Source: Anthopleura xanthogrammica (Eukaryota > Cnidaria > Anthozoa > Actiniaria > Actiniidae). From it: a DNA stretch of 64,000 nucleotides. Positions 12,901 through 22,586 of this stretch are shown piece after piece (position 1 is the first letter of the stretch; each line of letters opens with the position of its first letter). The notes below the pieces were generated by a model that saw only the letters and a list, made by a program, of their open reading frames with translations, was not told the DNA's origin and ran no database searches. The DNA lies in contig OZ025215.1 in NCBI GenBank assembly GCA_964019055.1, positions 10,770,208-10,834,207 of the forward strand. Reading direction: 5' to 3'. Both the position numbers and the translations under genes were made by a program.

Positions 12901-15454
12901 ATGTCAGCTTCTCTGTCATTTATGCAAAACACTAAAACTAATCTTAAAAAAGTTTCAATAAATTAGCTAAGTCAACAAAAAGCTTTTACATAAGCAAAAG
13001 CGCCGGCAACATCTTGCTTACTAATCCTTTGTAAATTACTCCTTCAGAAAACGACTTTCAAGAAAGATTTCTAACTGTTATTTTTGCAACTTCAACTGAC
13101 AGAACGTCCGGAAAAACGTGCGACTCTGTGTTTTATTATGATCCATTAAGATTAAGTAAAAATTAAGAAAGTGCACGTCGGTAATAATTTTGAAATCATA
13201 AAAACCTTATTCCAAAGTTTATATTATGTAACTTAATTATTTAGTCTCCAGATCATATTTGTGTGTGTATATATCTGCAGTTATGCACGATTTTAGTGCG
13301 TATACATATAGTATATAGAACATAAAGTGATCAGTAGATTTCATGTATAAGTTAGTGTAATATTTAAGTGAATAATTGAAAATACTGGTTTAGAATAACT
13401 TAATTTAAAAGTTTTCAAAAATGTTGGTTATATTTTTTACTGATATACCTAAAGTGAAAGATAATATAACATTTTGCATCATACCTGAGGTGTTTTGTGC
13501 GCCGACTTCAAAGCTCGTTTTTTCTTGGATTTACTGGTCTTAGAATTGCTATTAAAATCAAGCTCAATACTCTCACAATCGTCTGCTTCATCAAAGAAAG
13601 CCCGACTGAACTTACGAAACTTATCAGAATAATCCGTATCGACTGGCAAATCCGAAACGGACGCCAAGGGTAATTCATTTTTCTGCATCTCTTTCCTTGA
13701 TGACGAGGACGGAGTGCTTGGTAGGAGTGATTGCCTCGTTTCCGTGGTTTTAACTTTCGTTCTTGACATTCCTATGTCTATTATGACTCTCGAAGCACTT
13801 GATTCAATACAAAGAGCTTGAAGGGAAACTGTAGTGGTACGGCTTTTATATTGTGCTCGCGTTACTAAGTGAACCAACTATTTGTTGGATGGGTTTGTAT
13901 TATATCTGGTTTGTTTGTTTTATAGTTTTGTAAACTGCCATTCGTTTGACCGAAATGTTTTGTTTCCAAATCCACTGTTGATTTTGCGTTCGCCTTTTTT
14001 TACTTTCGTCTTTTTCCTCTTAGCTTCTATCCATTGTTGAATTCGCTTTTATTGAATTCCAACAAAGTAACGATCAGCTCTTTTTGATGTCCTATATTAG
14101 GTAAACCTACCCCTGGTAATTTTTTTCATTTAAGGAAGAGTAAGTTCGTCTAATGAATTGAATAAACTTCGCTCAAAACACCTTAGAAACTCAATCATAA
14201 TTCAAGGTGTTAAATACCCATTAAATAGGTAATAAATATGCTATCAAAATTAATAAGTACAACGACGAGATAAATGCGATATTATTGATAAAATAATTGC
14301 CTCAATAGACCCCTTTACAGTTCCCGGCGCTATTTTGAAAGGTAGCCGTGCCTTTGCATCGAAGCGAGTCGAACGGTGAGATTGCAATGATAGAGACATT
14401 TTTCAACACCTTGGACAATTATTCGCACTAGTCGACCTTATTTAGACCATTAGTTTATAACTAGCGATAGAAATACGCGGGAAATGCTCAGTTGCACTAA
14501 CCTCTTCTCCCTGCGGTAAATTGCGCATCACAAGATCTTTTACAAAATCAATTGTAACCGATTCACCATCGCTCCAAAAACTGCCAGAAAAAAATTAGGA
14601 AAATAAATGAGTAAGTGGATGGGTGGATGGATGGGTGGATGGATGGATTGATGGATGGATGGATGGATGGATGGATGGATGGATGGATGGATGGATGGAT
14701 GGATGGATGGATGGATGGATGGATGGATGGATGGATGGATGGAGGATGGAGGGATGGAGGGATGGAGGGATGGAGGGATGGAGGGATGGAGGGATGGAGG
14801 GATGGAGGGATGGAGGGATGGAGGGATGGAGGGAGGGAGGGAGGGAGGGAGGGAGGGAGGGAGGGAGGGAGGGAGGGAGGGAGGGAGGGAGGGAGAGAGG
14901 GAGGGATGGATGGATGGATAGGTGGGTGGGTGGGTGGGTGGGTGATTAGATGGATGGATAGATGGATGGATGAATGGAATGAATGAATGAATGAATGAAT
15001 GAATGAATGAATGAATGAATGAATGAATGAATGAATGAATGAATGAATGAATGAATGAATGAATGAATGAATGAATGAATGAATGAATGAATGAATGAAT
15101 GAATGAATGAATGAATGAATGAATGAATGAATGAATGAATGAATGAATGAATGATGAATGAATGAATGAATGAATGAATGAATGAATGAATGAATGAATG
15201 AATGAATGAATGAATGAATGAATGAATGAATGAAATGAATGAATGAATGAATGAATGAATGAATGAATGAATGAATGAATGAATGAATGAATGAATGAAT
15301 GAATGAATGAATGAATGAATGAATGAATGAATGAATGAATGAATGAATGATAATGGATGGATGGATGAATGAACGAATAGGTTTGAGGCTGTAAAGAGTC
15401 AGCGGATTTTATCATTTATAGAGGTGTTATAGCTTACTCTTCTTCATCCGACAT
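673..15454 (-). CDS. TRPA-family ion channel, N-terminal and S1-S4 part (gene runs off the left edge)
   Basis: A multi-exon cation channel gene of the TRPA (ankyrin TRP) subfamily, acting in the plasma membrane as a chemical, thermal or mechanical sensor in known members. I reconstructed coding exons at 14502-14580 and 15438-15454 (one 5' end) or 13485-13769 (another), then 11866-11950, 11092-11267, 10496-10603, 9797-9905, 9352-9449, 8304-8351, 7572-7757, 6319-6507, 5933-6019, 5770-5855, 5286-5447, 4614-4728, 4070-4239, 3501-3585, 2806-2862, 2313-2390, 2013-2083, 1650-1812, 1140-1229 and 673-839. All have GT/AG borders and the reading phase is continuous. With the 13485-13769 start this gives 871 complete codons. 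Order: about 16 ankyrin repeats, a linker with the THPVC pre-S1 motif, then S1-S4. S5, pore, S6 and C-terminus are outside the window. The last exon ends in phase 2. TRPA1 is the closest family I recognise; the exact paralogue is uncertain. Confidence 0.9.
1140..1229 (-). CDS. TRPA exon encoding S2
   Basis: A 90-base exon with acceptor TTTCTTCAAG and donor GTAAGT. It reads [19 protein letters not shown] then EILQLYRL, a hydrophobic helix followed by an amphipathic stretch, as in TRPA S2. It joins S1 and S3-S4 in phase 0. Confidence 0.85.
1391..1470. repeat. (AAT)n microsatellite
   Basis: Near-perfect AAT trinucleotide array with a few AAC units, in a TRPA intron. Confidence 0.95.
1650..1812 (-). 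CDS. TRPA exon encoding S1 and the S1-S2 loop
   Basis: The acceptor CTCATTAG and the donor AGG then GTAAAT bound a 163-base exon. It reads [20 protein letters not shown] and continues through a hydrophobic S1 helix of about 24 residues. A short extracellular loop with two cysteines and one possible N-glycosylation site (NNS) follows. The phase fits both neighbours. A long (AAT) microsatellite lies in the downstream intron and produces a misleading Tyr-rich extension of the frame. Confidence 0.88.
2013..3585 (-). CDS. TRPA linker exons between ankyrin repeats and S1
   Basis: Four exons (3501-3585, 2806-2862, 2313-2390, 2013-2083) follow the ankyrin domain. They read [13 protein letters not shown], then SMPDVAE, KVLDQC and SQDYKITYDLG, then CLTHPVC and LMKLKW. 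This parallels the TRPA1 pre-S1 linker, where the PEC...VLLDFC and HPVC segments lie. The Cys of KVLDQC is kept, while the positions that align with the human reactive cysteines 621 and 665 are not cysteine here. Introns of 223-678 bases separate the exons and contain two inverted-repeat elements. Confidence 0.85.
2543..2689. mobile_element. Short TIR element (about 147 bp)
   Basis: The left end (CACTCCATTGCCTTCA) and its reverse complement at the right end (around 2661-2677) form imperfect TIRs of about 28 bp inside a TRPA intron. Non-autonomous, MITE-like. Confidence 0.6.
2965..3257. mobile_element. Composite foldback sequence
   Basis: Two adjacent palindromes. At 2967-3061 an imperfect hairpin is centred on GAGGCCGAAGGCC, with arms containing ATAGCCCAT and ATGGGCTAT. 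At about 3062-3257 inverted ends carry AAAAACCTACTAAT and ATTAGTAGGTTTTT. Both lie in the intron between exons 2806-2862 and 3501-3585. Confidence 0.6.
4070..11950 (-). CDS. TRPA ankyrin-repeat exons (about 16 repeats)
   Basis: Thirteen exons encode consecutive ankyrin repeats. Recognisable cores, in order, are [177 protein letters not shown] and [13 protein letters not shown]. The number agrees with the 14-18 repeats usual for TRPA channels. The tiny 48-base exon 8304-8351 (16 codons, [10 protein letters not shown]) is easy to miss but completes the sixth repeat. The last repeat contains IVLNK and ends in EHERW, a boundary resembling that of vertebrate TRPA1. Confidence 0.92.
4765..5010 (+). 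mobile_element. SINE-like element with tRNA-type B box
   Basis: GGATTCGAGTCCCG near 4780 resembles a Pol III B box. It is followed by a body containing TTGGTTCTCTCCTGTGCTTC, CCGGGTTCTCCGG and CTAAATTCCAATTC. Diverged body copies recur at about 9635, 21260, 25420 and 44220, so this is a dispersed family. It sits in a TRPA intron, antisense to the gene. No intact tRNA cloverleaf is seen. Confidence 0.55.
6074..6288. mobile_element. MITE family A, copy 1 (215 bp, TA target duplication)
   Basis: TIRs of about 31 bp begin CAGTGAGGACACTCGAACC and differ at one position between the arms. They are flanked by TA on both sides (6072-6073 and 6289-6290), as for Tc1/mariner-derived MITEs. The element fills most of the 299-bp intron between TRPA exons 5933-6019 and 6319-6507. 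A second copy is at 61916-62128. Confidence 0.85.
8457..8631. mobile_element. Short TIR element (175 bp)
   Basis: The ends share AATAGC(T/C)CACTTTCGATATT and continue through CTGGTTGAG to CAAAGCAATT, giving TIRs of about 47 bp with a few mismatches. MITE-like, 105 bases upstream (in gene sense) of the 48-base TRPA exon. Confidence 0.8.
9635..9705 (-). mobile_element. SINE-like fragment (reverse)
   Basis: Reads in reverse as GGGTTCTCCAGTTCTCC followed by CCTCCACAAAAATC, matching the body of the SINE-like element at 4765-5010. Confidence 0.5.
9915..10350. repeat. AAT-rich and purine-rich microsatellites
   Basis: (AAT)n at 9921-9960 and AT-rich degenerate repeats to about 10090 are followed by A/G-only tracts (GAAG and AAAG units) to about 10320 and a poly(A) run near 10340. 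All intronic. Confidence 0.9.
12043..12137. repeat. Purine-rich (GAGAA/GGAGA)n tract
   Basis: An A/G strand bias with GAGAA and GGAGA units over about 95 bp, inside the long 5' TRPA intron. Confidence 0.85.
12201..12870. mobile_element. Non-autonomous DNA transposon with TTAA ends (670 bp)
   Basis: A perfect 21-base inverted repeat: 12201-12221 (TTAAGGTTACTGGAGACC plus TTC) equals the reverse complement of 12850-12870. TTAA at both extremes fits the target duplication of piggyBac-like elements, though TA duplication is also possible. The interior has no transposase frame. It lies in the intron between exons 11866-11950 and 13485-13769. Confidence 0.75.
13485..13769 (-). CDS. TRPA gene, possible alternative first coding exon (start MSRTKV)
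   Basis: An ATG at 13769, with G at -3, opens 95 codons that end in a clean donor (CAG then GTATG) in phase 0, the phase needed to join exon 11866-11950. The encoded segment is Ser/Thr/Lys-rich, with an acidic patch ([12 protein letters not shown]) and a basic run (KSKKKRALK), and no recognised domain. The frame stays open upstream to about 13877, but I found no good phase-0 acceptor that would make this an internal exon. I therefore read it as a first exon used as an alternative to the one starting at 15454. Confidence 0.55.
14502..15454 (-). CDS. TRPA gene, alternative 5' exons (start MSDEED): 15438-15454 and 14502-14580
   Basis: An ATG at 15454 with A at -3 gives 17 coding bases followed by a GTAAGC donor. 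The next exon, 14502-14580, has a strong acceptor (TTTTCTGGCAG) and a GTTAGT donor. Spliced, they read [18 protein letters not shown] and on to NLPQGEE, 32 acidic residues ending in phase 0, which matches exon 11866-11950. The intron between them (14581-15437) is almost entirely simple repeat. These exons could instead belong to a separate upstream minus-strand gene; the phase match and the join to the ankyrin start make a TRPA 5' end more likely. Confidence 0.5.
14608..15362. repeat. Compound tetranucleotide array (GGAT, GGGA, GGGT, GAAT)
   Basis: Successive blocks: GGAT units to about 14740, GGAGGGAT to about 14830, GGGA to about 14904, GGGT near 14921-14944, then about 370 bp of nearly pure GAAT with only two interruptions (around 15154 and 15233). 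The block fills the intron between the two MSDEED exons. Its reading frames are open in several phases only because the unit has no stop. Confidence 0.97.
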
Positions 15455-15480
15455 CTTGATTATATTTCTATCTTCAAATT

Positions 15481-15608
15481 CTAATAATAATAAAAATAAT
15501 GATAATAATAATGAAAATAATAATCATAATAATAAAAATAATAATGAAAATAATAATTATAATAATAAAAATAATAATAATAATAACGATAACGATAACC
15601 ACAACCAC

Positions 15609-15657
<49 letters not shown>

Positions 15658-15705
15658 GTAATAATAATAATAAATATTATTATTATTATTGTTATTATTA
15701 TTATC
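15481..15705. repeat. (AAT)n array with interruptions
   Basis: AAT units with AAA, AAC and GAT variants, inverting to ATT near 15674. It begins 27 bases upstream of the MSDEED start codon and may be in or near the gene's 5' region. Confidence 0.93.
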
Positions 15706-16039
15706 TCTCACTACCTATACGTATTTGAACCATTATGCAGTACAAATATTTATGGGAGCTTAGGCCTTTCTCTGATCGTATTGGGTGCCCTAGGTTTGGT
15801 TGTAGCCGAAACCTGAAGCTAAGAGATCAGCTGAAATACAGACAATCGTTTATTCCATCTGTGTATAGTATATCTTTCATTCGTCGACATCAACACCAAC
15901 AATCGACAATCTTCATTGATTTTAGAAAATTACGAGTCTTTTCCTTAAATGAAAGCATCTTGCTTGGTTGAAATTCAGCATTATTGACTATACACTAGGC
16001 AAAATGTATGACGGATGCGGTGAGTATAAATTGGAAATC

Positions 16040-16485
<446 letters not shown>

Positions 16486-18574
16486 GCCCACTAGCTGCAT
16501 ACCATTCACTCACAACTTACACGGCCAAATTACCACTATTGATTATTCCCATACATTTTTCCTCAAAAATTCATTATTCATTTTCAACTTTTTCCCGTTA
16601 TTCATTATTCTTTTTTTTTTATTTTTTTTATTTATTCGCTATTCTTTTTTCACTTTGCAATTATTCATTATTCCTTGCGCTTCGGATTGAAGATCATTAT
16701 TTTAGGGCTTTTTAAAACCATTATTCAAGATTCACCCTTTTTCCAAACCGATGCCAGACAGGAACACTTTCTCGACAATAGAAAAAGTGATTATGTTAAA
16801 TTTTTACACGTTTTGAATATTAATTACTCACTTGCTGAGAAAGGTAATGCTTATTTAATATTTTCCCGCATTACTGCTGACATATCTGCAATTTTTAAGT
16901 AATATGTGGTCGCTTGGCAACGTCCAGACTAAATTGAAAATTAGGAAGAAGTTAGGAGAAACTTAGAAGGAATAAAGCAACGTTCGACGGAGTAGTTCTT
17001 GAAAAGGTGTTTTTTTTCCCCCCTTCAATTTTTGAATTCTTAGGCATTATAGGCGTCGTGGATAACAGTAAATGGAGTGGTGGAGTGTGATGGACCATAT
17101 GGAGGAAATAATCAATTATTAGCGGGTTGGTATTGGAAGACATGATATTTTATTTACCATGAGTAATTGTTGTGAATAAGTTAGGTTAAGATGAAAACCT
17201 TTTATCGGTGCGTTTTTATTAACAACATTTAACAGAGAGACTAAGAGCGAGAGAGAAAGAATAATATCACTGGATTCTTTTAAAAGACAATAAAATTGCC
17301 TAAAATTTCTCCTGACAATGCTCCAAGTTGCCGCGATCATAACTAACAGTTGTCTTAACCTCCTCGGTAAAGAAGATTACAAGTGCTCAATTTTCTGTTC
17401 TCAGCGCAGAAAAAAAAAAAACCTGAATTTTCTTTAATTATTCTAGTCTATATACATTTTAGATTGGTATGGATTGGATGATTGGAACTTGGCTTTTTTT
17501 CTCAGGCTGTAAAACAACATCATCACTCCTCACTCCAGAAGGCGCACATGACAAGGCTGTACTTTCATAAATACAGCAAAATAAGAAATCCTTTCATTTT
17601 AATTTCACGAAATCCAAGCTTACTAACTCATGCTTCCTCTACTTACAATAAAGTATTTCAAGCAAATTTCAAGAGCAATGCAAGAAAACGGTTCAAATAT
17701 GCATAGCTTTATTTCTATATGTCCCCTTGATCATCAAAGAATAATAATAGCTCGAATGATTATATAGTACAAGTTGTGTGAAATTTGAGCTAGGACTTAC
17801 CTTTTTTCACGAAGAATTTCCAACAGTTCGAGTAGGAAGCAGAGTTCTGACAAGATGTTATGGCATATAATCGATTATCCAGACTGCTTATACTTGTCTA
17901 ACATTTATCATAACCTTAACCAATCATTGACTTATAAGATCCTGTTTCTGTAAGGGAGATATTAATTGAAACTTGACGTAATAAGAAAGAAAATAGAAAA
18001 GCAAACAAAGAATAAAAAGAATAGGAATAACAATATGTTTCCAAGGAAGCCCTGCAAATTGTATTTTTAAATGGTTTTGACGTAATAAGAAAAAAAAGGG
18101 GGAAACAACAAGAAAGAATAACAATCTGTTTTCAAAGAATCGCCGCCTATTAAAGGTATTTTAATTTAAATAGCTTCTGCTTTTAAAGTGGGGTTTTTTT
18201 TACATCTTTGTGTTAACCAAGTGGGATATATTTTAAGATGCCCCTATTTCTAAATAGATGACCTTAATCGTTAATGAATACCGTTATACAGCGTTACCAG
18301 ATAAATAATTAATGGCACCCGAGTAAGAAAAACTATTTTTTTGTAGATTAAAAAACAAGTTGTAAAAGTTTCAGTAGGGAAAATTTGTTGGTTTAACCTG
18401 GTTTTGGCTTCAAAGGCTCTCGTTATGCCGGATTTACTGCGATTTTTCGAGCCAATTCGTTACTATGCAGTGTTCATGCATGATTCAGTGTTTTTGGAAC
18501 GTCTGTCGTATTTTTGTCATATACATATATATTTATCAACATGGCTTTTTACTAGTCTTTTCTTCGATCGTTTG

Positions 18575-18725
18575 TCCTTTCTTTCTTTCTTTCTGTCTTT
18601 CTTTCGTTCTTTCTTTCTTTTCCCCCTTTCTTTCAGCCTTGCTTGCTTTCTTCCATCCTTCATTTCCATCCTTTTTTCTTCTTATTTTTTATCCTTTCTT
18701 TTTATTCATTCATTCATTCATCGAT
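18575..18725. repeat. Pyrimidine-rich TTTC/CATT repeat
   Basis: CTTT units followed by short CATT units; low complexity. Confidence 0.8.
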
Positions 18726-19164
18726 TCATTACATTTATTTTTCCCTTTCTCCCCAACACATTTAAATATAAAATTGTCGCCAACTTAATAAGCAATTTGA
18801 TTTTTTCATCTGTATACATAACTGAAATTCGATAACTGGTGTCTACACAAAATGTTATTTAAGAAAACTTTTGGATCAGTCTAATCGTAATGATTTTTTC
18901 GTCTCAAGCCCATTAAAGTCACGTTACTTCCGCGTCCTTTAATTACGTACGTTTTAAAAAGATAAGATAAAAAACATGACGCTTATTAAATATACATAGC
19001 GAAGAAACACGTTAACCCTTTTCAATAATTTCTGAGAAAGTTTTTTTGGAGTCACTACTGATAATAAAATATCTGCATCAATGCTTGTATTTTTTCATGT
19101 GTTTCTGGTAAAGAAAAGTATGATACCAAAGAGAACGAACGACATAAGACGAACGAATATAGGT

Positions 19165-19385
19165 CTGCCAAAGGCGATGTTACAGCAAACGAATTTTCGC
19201 GATTGCAGGAAAAAAAGATGGCCGTGTACCATGCCAGACGGAACGATTTTTAGCGTAATTTCGACATCGGGAACACGTTGCGAGTTTCTGATCTGAAGTC
19301 AAAATCTCGCAACTCAAAATGACGAATTTTTCGCAGCATTGCGCGAAAAATCGTCCTTGCGAATCGCCTTATGTAACATCTCCTT
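19165..19385. mobile_element. Possible inverted-repeat element
   Basis: GCGATGTTACA near 19173 and TGTAACATC near 19373 are inverted. Inner arms share the GCGAA and GATTTTTCGCG type sequence. Arms are imperfect, so the borders are approximate. Confidence 0.4.
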
Positions 19386-20394
19386 AACTCTAAAGATCGC
19401 TTTCGATTCAAAACTATGTTGTTTGCAAGGCTAATAGGACGCCATAGGGCCTTTATATATGTATAAAAAGAGACGCGCAATAAATGTACTGTATTTTTTG
19501 CTTGATTTTCTACGTATAACTTAGCATACCATTTTGACATACCATATTTTAATAAAGGATATATTCACAATACAGATGGGAGTTGACTAATGTTAGATAA
19601 TAGTAGATACGAAAGAATCATAAATGTATAAGATCAACAAAGAAGTATGATGTGAAATTACAGTTGTACGATACGATACAAAGAAACTATTAAAAAAAAA
19701 TGCCATGTACGCAAAAAATACTGAAATTTTGAAATTTTATTTTCGTATATCGCCTTTATCTGAAGTAGGCTCCGTGTGTTCCAGACATATCTCCTTCAAA
19801 GAATACTGACTCTTCAATAAAATTGCCTGACAATCCAAACAAGTCATTAAGAATCATGAATGGAGATTACTCAATGTCGTACTGTTATATTGAAATTCGA
19901 GTGGCAGTAATTATAGTTGTTTTTAGAGTTAGATTAATTCTATTCAACAGTGTTTTGTGGTATTACTACCGGTAGTTTAAATGACCTAGCTTCTTATGCA
20001 TAATTAACGAAAAAAGCTATAGAAATGGAAAAGATATGGATTTGCATGTGCGAGATATATGAATTGAGAGGGTAGAGCTTCTACTTATTCCCTATTCTCT
20101 CTCTCTCTCTCTCTTCGCCTTAAAAAGAAATATTTTCAATCTTATGAAAAAACGACTTCCGGGTCCAAAACGAAAAGCAGTTCTATGAAGATTTTTTTTT
20201 CTTTATGACAGGATTTGTTGTCCAAAGTTATAATTGTTTCAGGTGGAGGTTAAATCATTGAGTACATTTTTTCGCTAAATGTTGAGCAGTTGGACCCGGA
20301 AATACTTCACAACTTAACAGCTCTATAGTAAAAGTAATTCTGTAATTCATTTTTGTAATATTGTTGTAGCTCGAATTTGAACATTTATGTATAG

Positions 20395-20680
20395 GTTGGT
20401 GAGTGATTGAACGAATGGATGGGAATTGATGGATGGAAGGGATGGGATGAGATGGAATAATAGGATGGATGGATGAAAAGGGATGGATGGATGGATGGAT
20501 GGATGAGAAGAGAAGAGAAGGGAATTGATGTGGGGATGAGGAGTGATAGGATGGATGGATGAGAAGGAAAGGGATGCATAAAAAGGGAATTGATTAATAG
20601 ATGGGATGATAGGTGATAGGGTGGATAATTGGAAGGGAGCTGATAAATTGGGATAAATTCATGGATAAAAAGAGAAGTGT
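20395..20680. repeat. Degenerate (GGAT)n array
   Basis: GGAT and GATGG units with many interruptions. Confidence 0.85.
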
Positions 20681-20717
20681 CTAAACTAATCGATATATTT
20701 TGTTTCGGTATTTTTAG

Positions 20718-20828
20718 CCGACATACAGAGTCCTGAAACTAACGAAACTACCTTCATGAAACTACGGAGGAAGTCAAAAGAGTACCACAATCATACTTTA
20801 TGGCAATGGATCACCACTGGTGAAAACG
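20718..20828 (+). CDS. Probable upstream exon of the first Tctex1 gene
   Basis: The acceptor TTCGGTATTTTTAG precedes a 111-base stretch open in only one frame, ending AAAACG before a GTGAG donor. It starts with 2 bases and ends with 1 base of a codon. Joining it to an acceptor at 22586 (GATGATCTAG) keeps the Tctex1 frame open exactly. An internal ATG at 20756 could be the start, giving a 244-residue protein; otherwise there is a further 5' exon that I could not find. The translated segment (MKLRRKSKEYHNHTLWQW) has no known domain. Confidence 0.45.
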
Positions 20829-21021
20829 GTGAGTTATCTTATTATTATTCATGACAAATGCACTCGTGCTTTACTTGATCTCGCGTGCTGTAATTGGCTC
20901 AAAAATGCCGCCGTACCGTGACCGTGCCGTGTGCTCCCACCCTATCACAATCATAAAAAAAAACTTCTCCAACCAGGTGTTTTCCGTGTTGTATGTCTTT
21001 GAGGAGGTCATACAGGATTCT

Positions 21022-21420
21022 TACTTTCATGCAGTATCATCCCACCTATTTGGCCCAGGGTTGGGTATAGGCGTGGTCATCCGATTAACTTCCATTCGAT
21101 GATATAAACAAACTTATATTTTAATCTATTTACTCGTCATTCACGCTCATGCCAAGGCGTTTTTAGACAGCTATACATTTCTATGCAGTATCACCCCACC
21201 TGGATTTGGGGTTGGTTATAGGCGTGGTTATCAGGTGTCTCGGTGTCGCATGTGAGTAGAGTTTCAAGTTGGTTTTCTCCTGTGCTTCGAGAGTTAATTT
21301 TCTCCGGTTTCCTCCCTCACAAAAATCGATTTCTAAATTCCAATTCTATCATGGAAGAAGAAGCCACAGGCTAGGTCTGGTTGCCACCCTGGTTAATAAG
21401 TGCTATCCTCGTGAAAACAA
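21022..21420 (+). repeat. Duplicated segment and SINE-like body
   Basis: About 65 bp at 21022-21090 (ATGCAGTATCATCCCACCT, then GGTATAGGCGTGGTCATC-like) recurs at 21174-21236. A diverged SINE-like body follows (TCTCCTGTGCTTCGAG, CTAAATTCCAATTC). Both lie in the putative intron of Tctex1 copy 1. Confidence 0.55.
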
Positions 21421-22586
21421 GTAAGGTATACTCAATGAAGAATGACACTGTTTTGTTGGTACTGATGTTCAATGAGCCCTGAATTGACTGGATAAGACGA
21501 CCTTTACAGGATACGTTCATAGCAACTTGATTAGAAGAATACTAGATATTTGTCCAAAGATCAACTACATGACCTTGCATGAATGATTACATATATTTAA
21601 TATCGAGATATGCGTGTGCCTTTGTTCATGTCATCGTTAGCTTCATTTTAATTCAAAAAAATCAAATTTTAAAAGAATCGTATAAATTTTTTTTTACTTT
21701 CACTTCCATTACTCTCTTCATTTGTTTGTTTTATTTTTCCTTTCTCTCTTTTTCCTCTCGTTAGTCTAGTTTTCACGTTTCCTTTCATTTCTTATTTTCT
21801 CTTATTCAGTTTCAATGCCTTTCTCTATTTCTTCCTTTTTTTTCTATTCCTTAAAATATATTAAAGAAAAAGAGACATGATCATACCAGTGTTATCACTG
21901 TTATATTTCCCATACATATAGTATAGAATTTCCTATCATGAATCTTATTTCCCGGTCAAGTTCGATCCTGTTTGATTGCGATATCAGACATCACGTTATT
22001 TTTCTTTTCTTTTCCCAAACGTCAGACATGACCACGTTTTCATCGTTTCCCTGCATCTCAATTCAACTTTTGCAAACCTTCTCACCAAAGACAAGTATTC
22101 TTTTATTTATCTACCAATTGGAGATTTTTTCGATTTTTTTTTTCACGAATCCTGTAGATTTTTTGCTTGTCAACTGATCGTTCGCCTTTGCCGTAAACGA
22201 GATGTTTAAAAACTCTCTACTCATTAGCCATTCAGAAGTCGAGGAAAAAAACTGGGTCGAGGTGGCATTGCAGTGCATTGTGGGACATATTTCTAAGATG
22301 CATGGCGCCATATTACGCATGCCTACGCCTGTCCAGTCATGTCTCCATGACAATACTCGTTGAAAGACCACATCACATCAGTACTTACAGCTAATCCTCT
22401 GCTATCATAGTGGCTTTCAAAAACCAGGTAGACAAAAGAAAAACCTTTTCTAATGCTAAGTGGGCTGTCCTGTTTCGCTTTGTGCTTAAGCTTTGTAAAT
22501 GGATAATAATGTTCGCTGTACTGAACAGTGATTGACTTGTATTATATTCAAACATTACTAGCAGTGTCATTATTCTGATGATCTAG

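Larger units (their letters stand above)
16490..20717. other. Intergenic region
   Basis: No gene is supported here apart from one weak minus-strand exon candidate at 17814-17859, reported as a finding. Visible content is AT-rich sequence, a CTTT/CATT tract at 18575-18725, a possible inverted-repeat element near 19165-19385 and a degenerate GGAT array at 20395-20680. Confidence 0.6.

Noticed and set aside
14540..15415. 291-codon minus-strand frame rich in IHSF and HPS repeats
   Set aside because: Translation of GAAT/GGAT microsatellite DNA; it also conflicts with the TRPA exon at 14502-14580, which uses another frame.
22387..22451. Possible minus-strand exon reading KGFSFVYLVFESHYDSRGLA
   Set aside because: Short open stretch with a weak acceptor; an open frame of this length is expected often by chance, and no partner exon was found.
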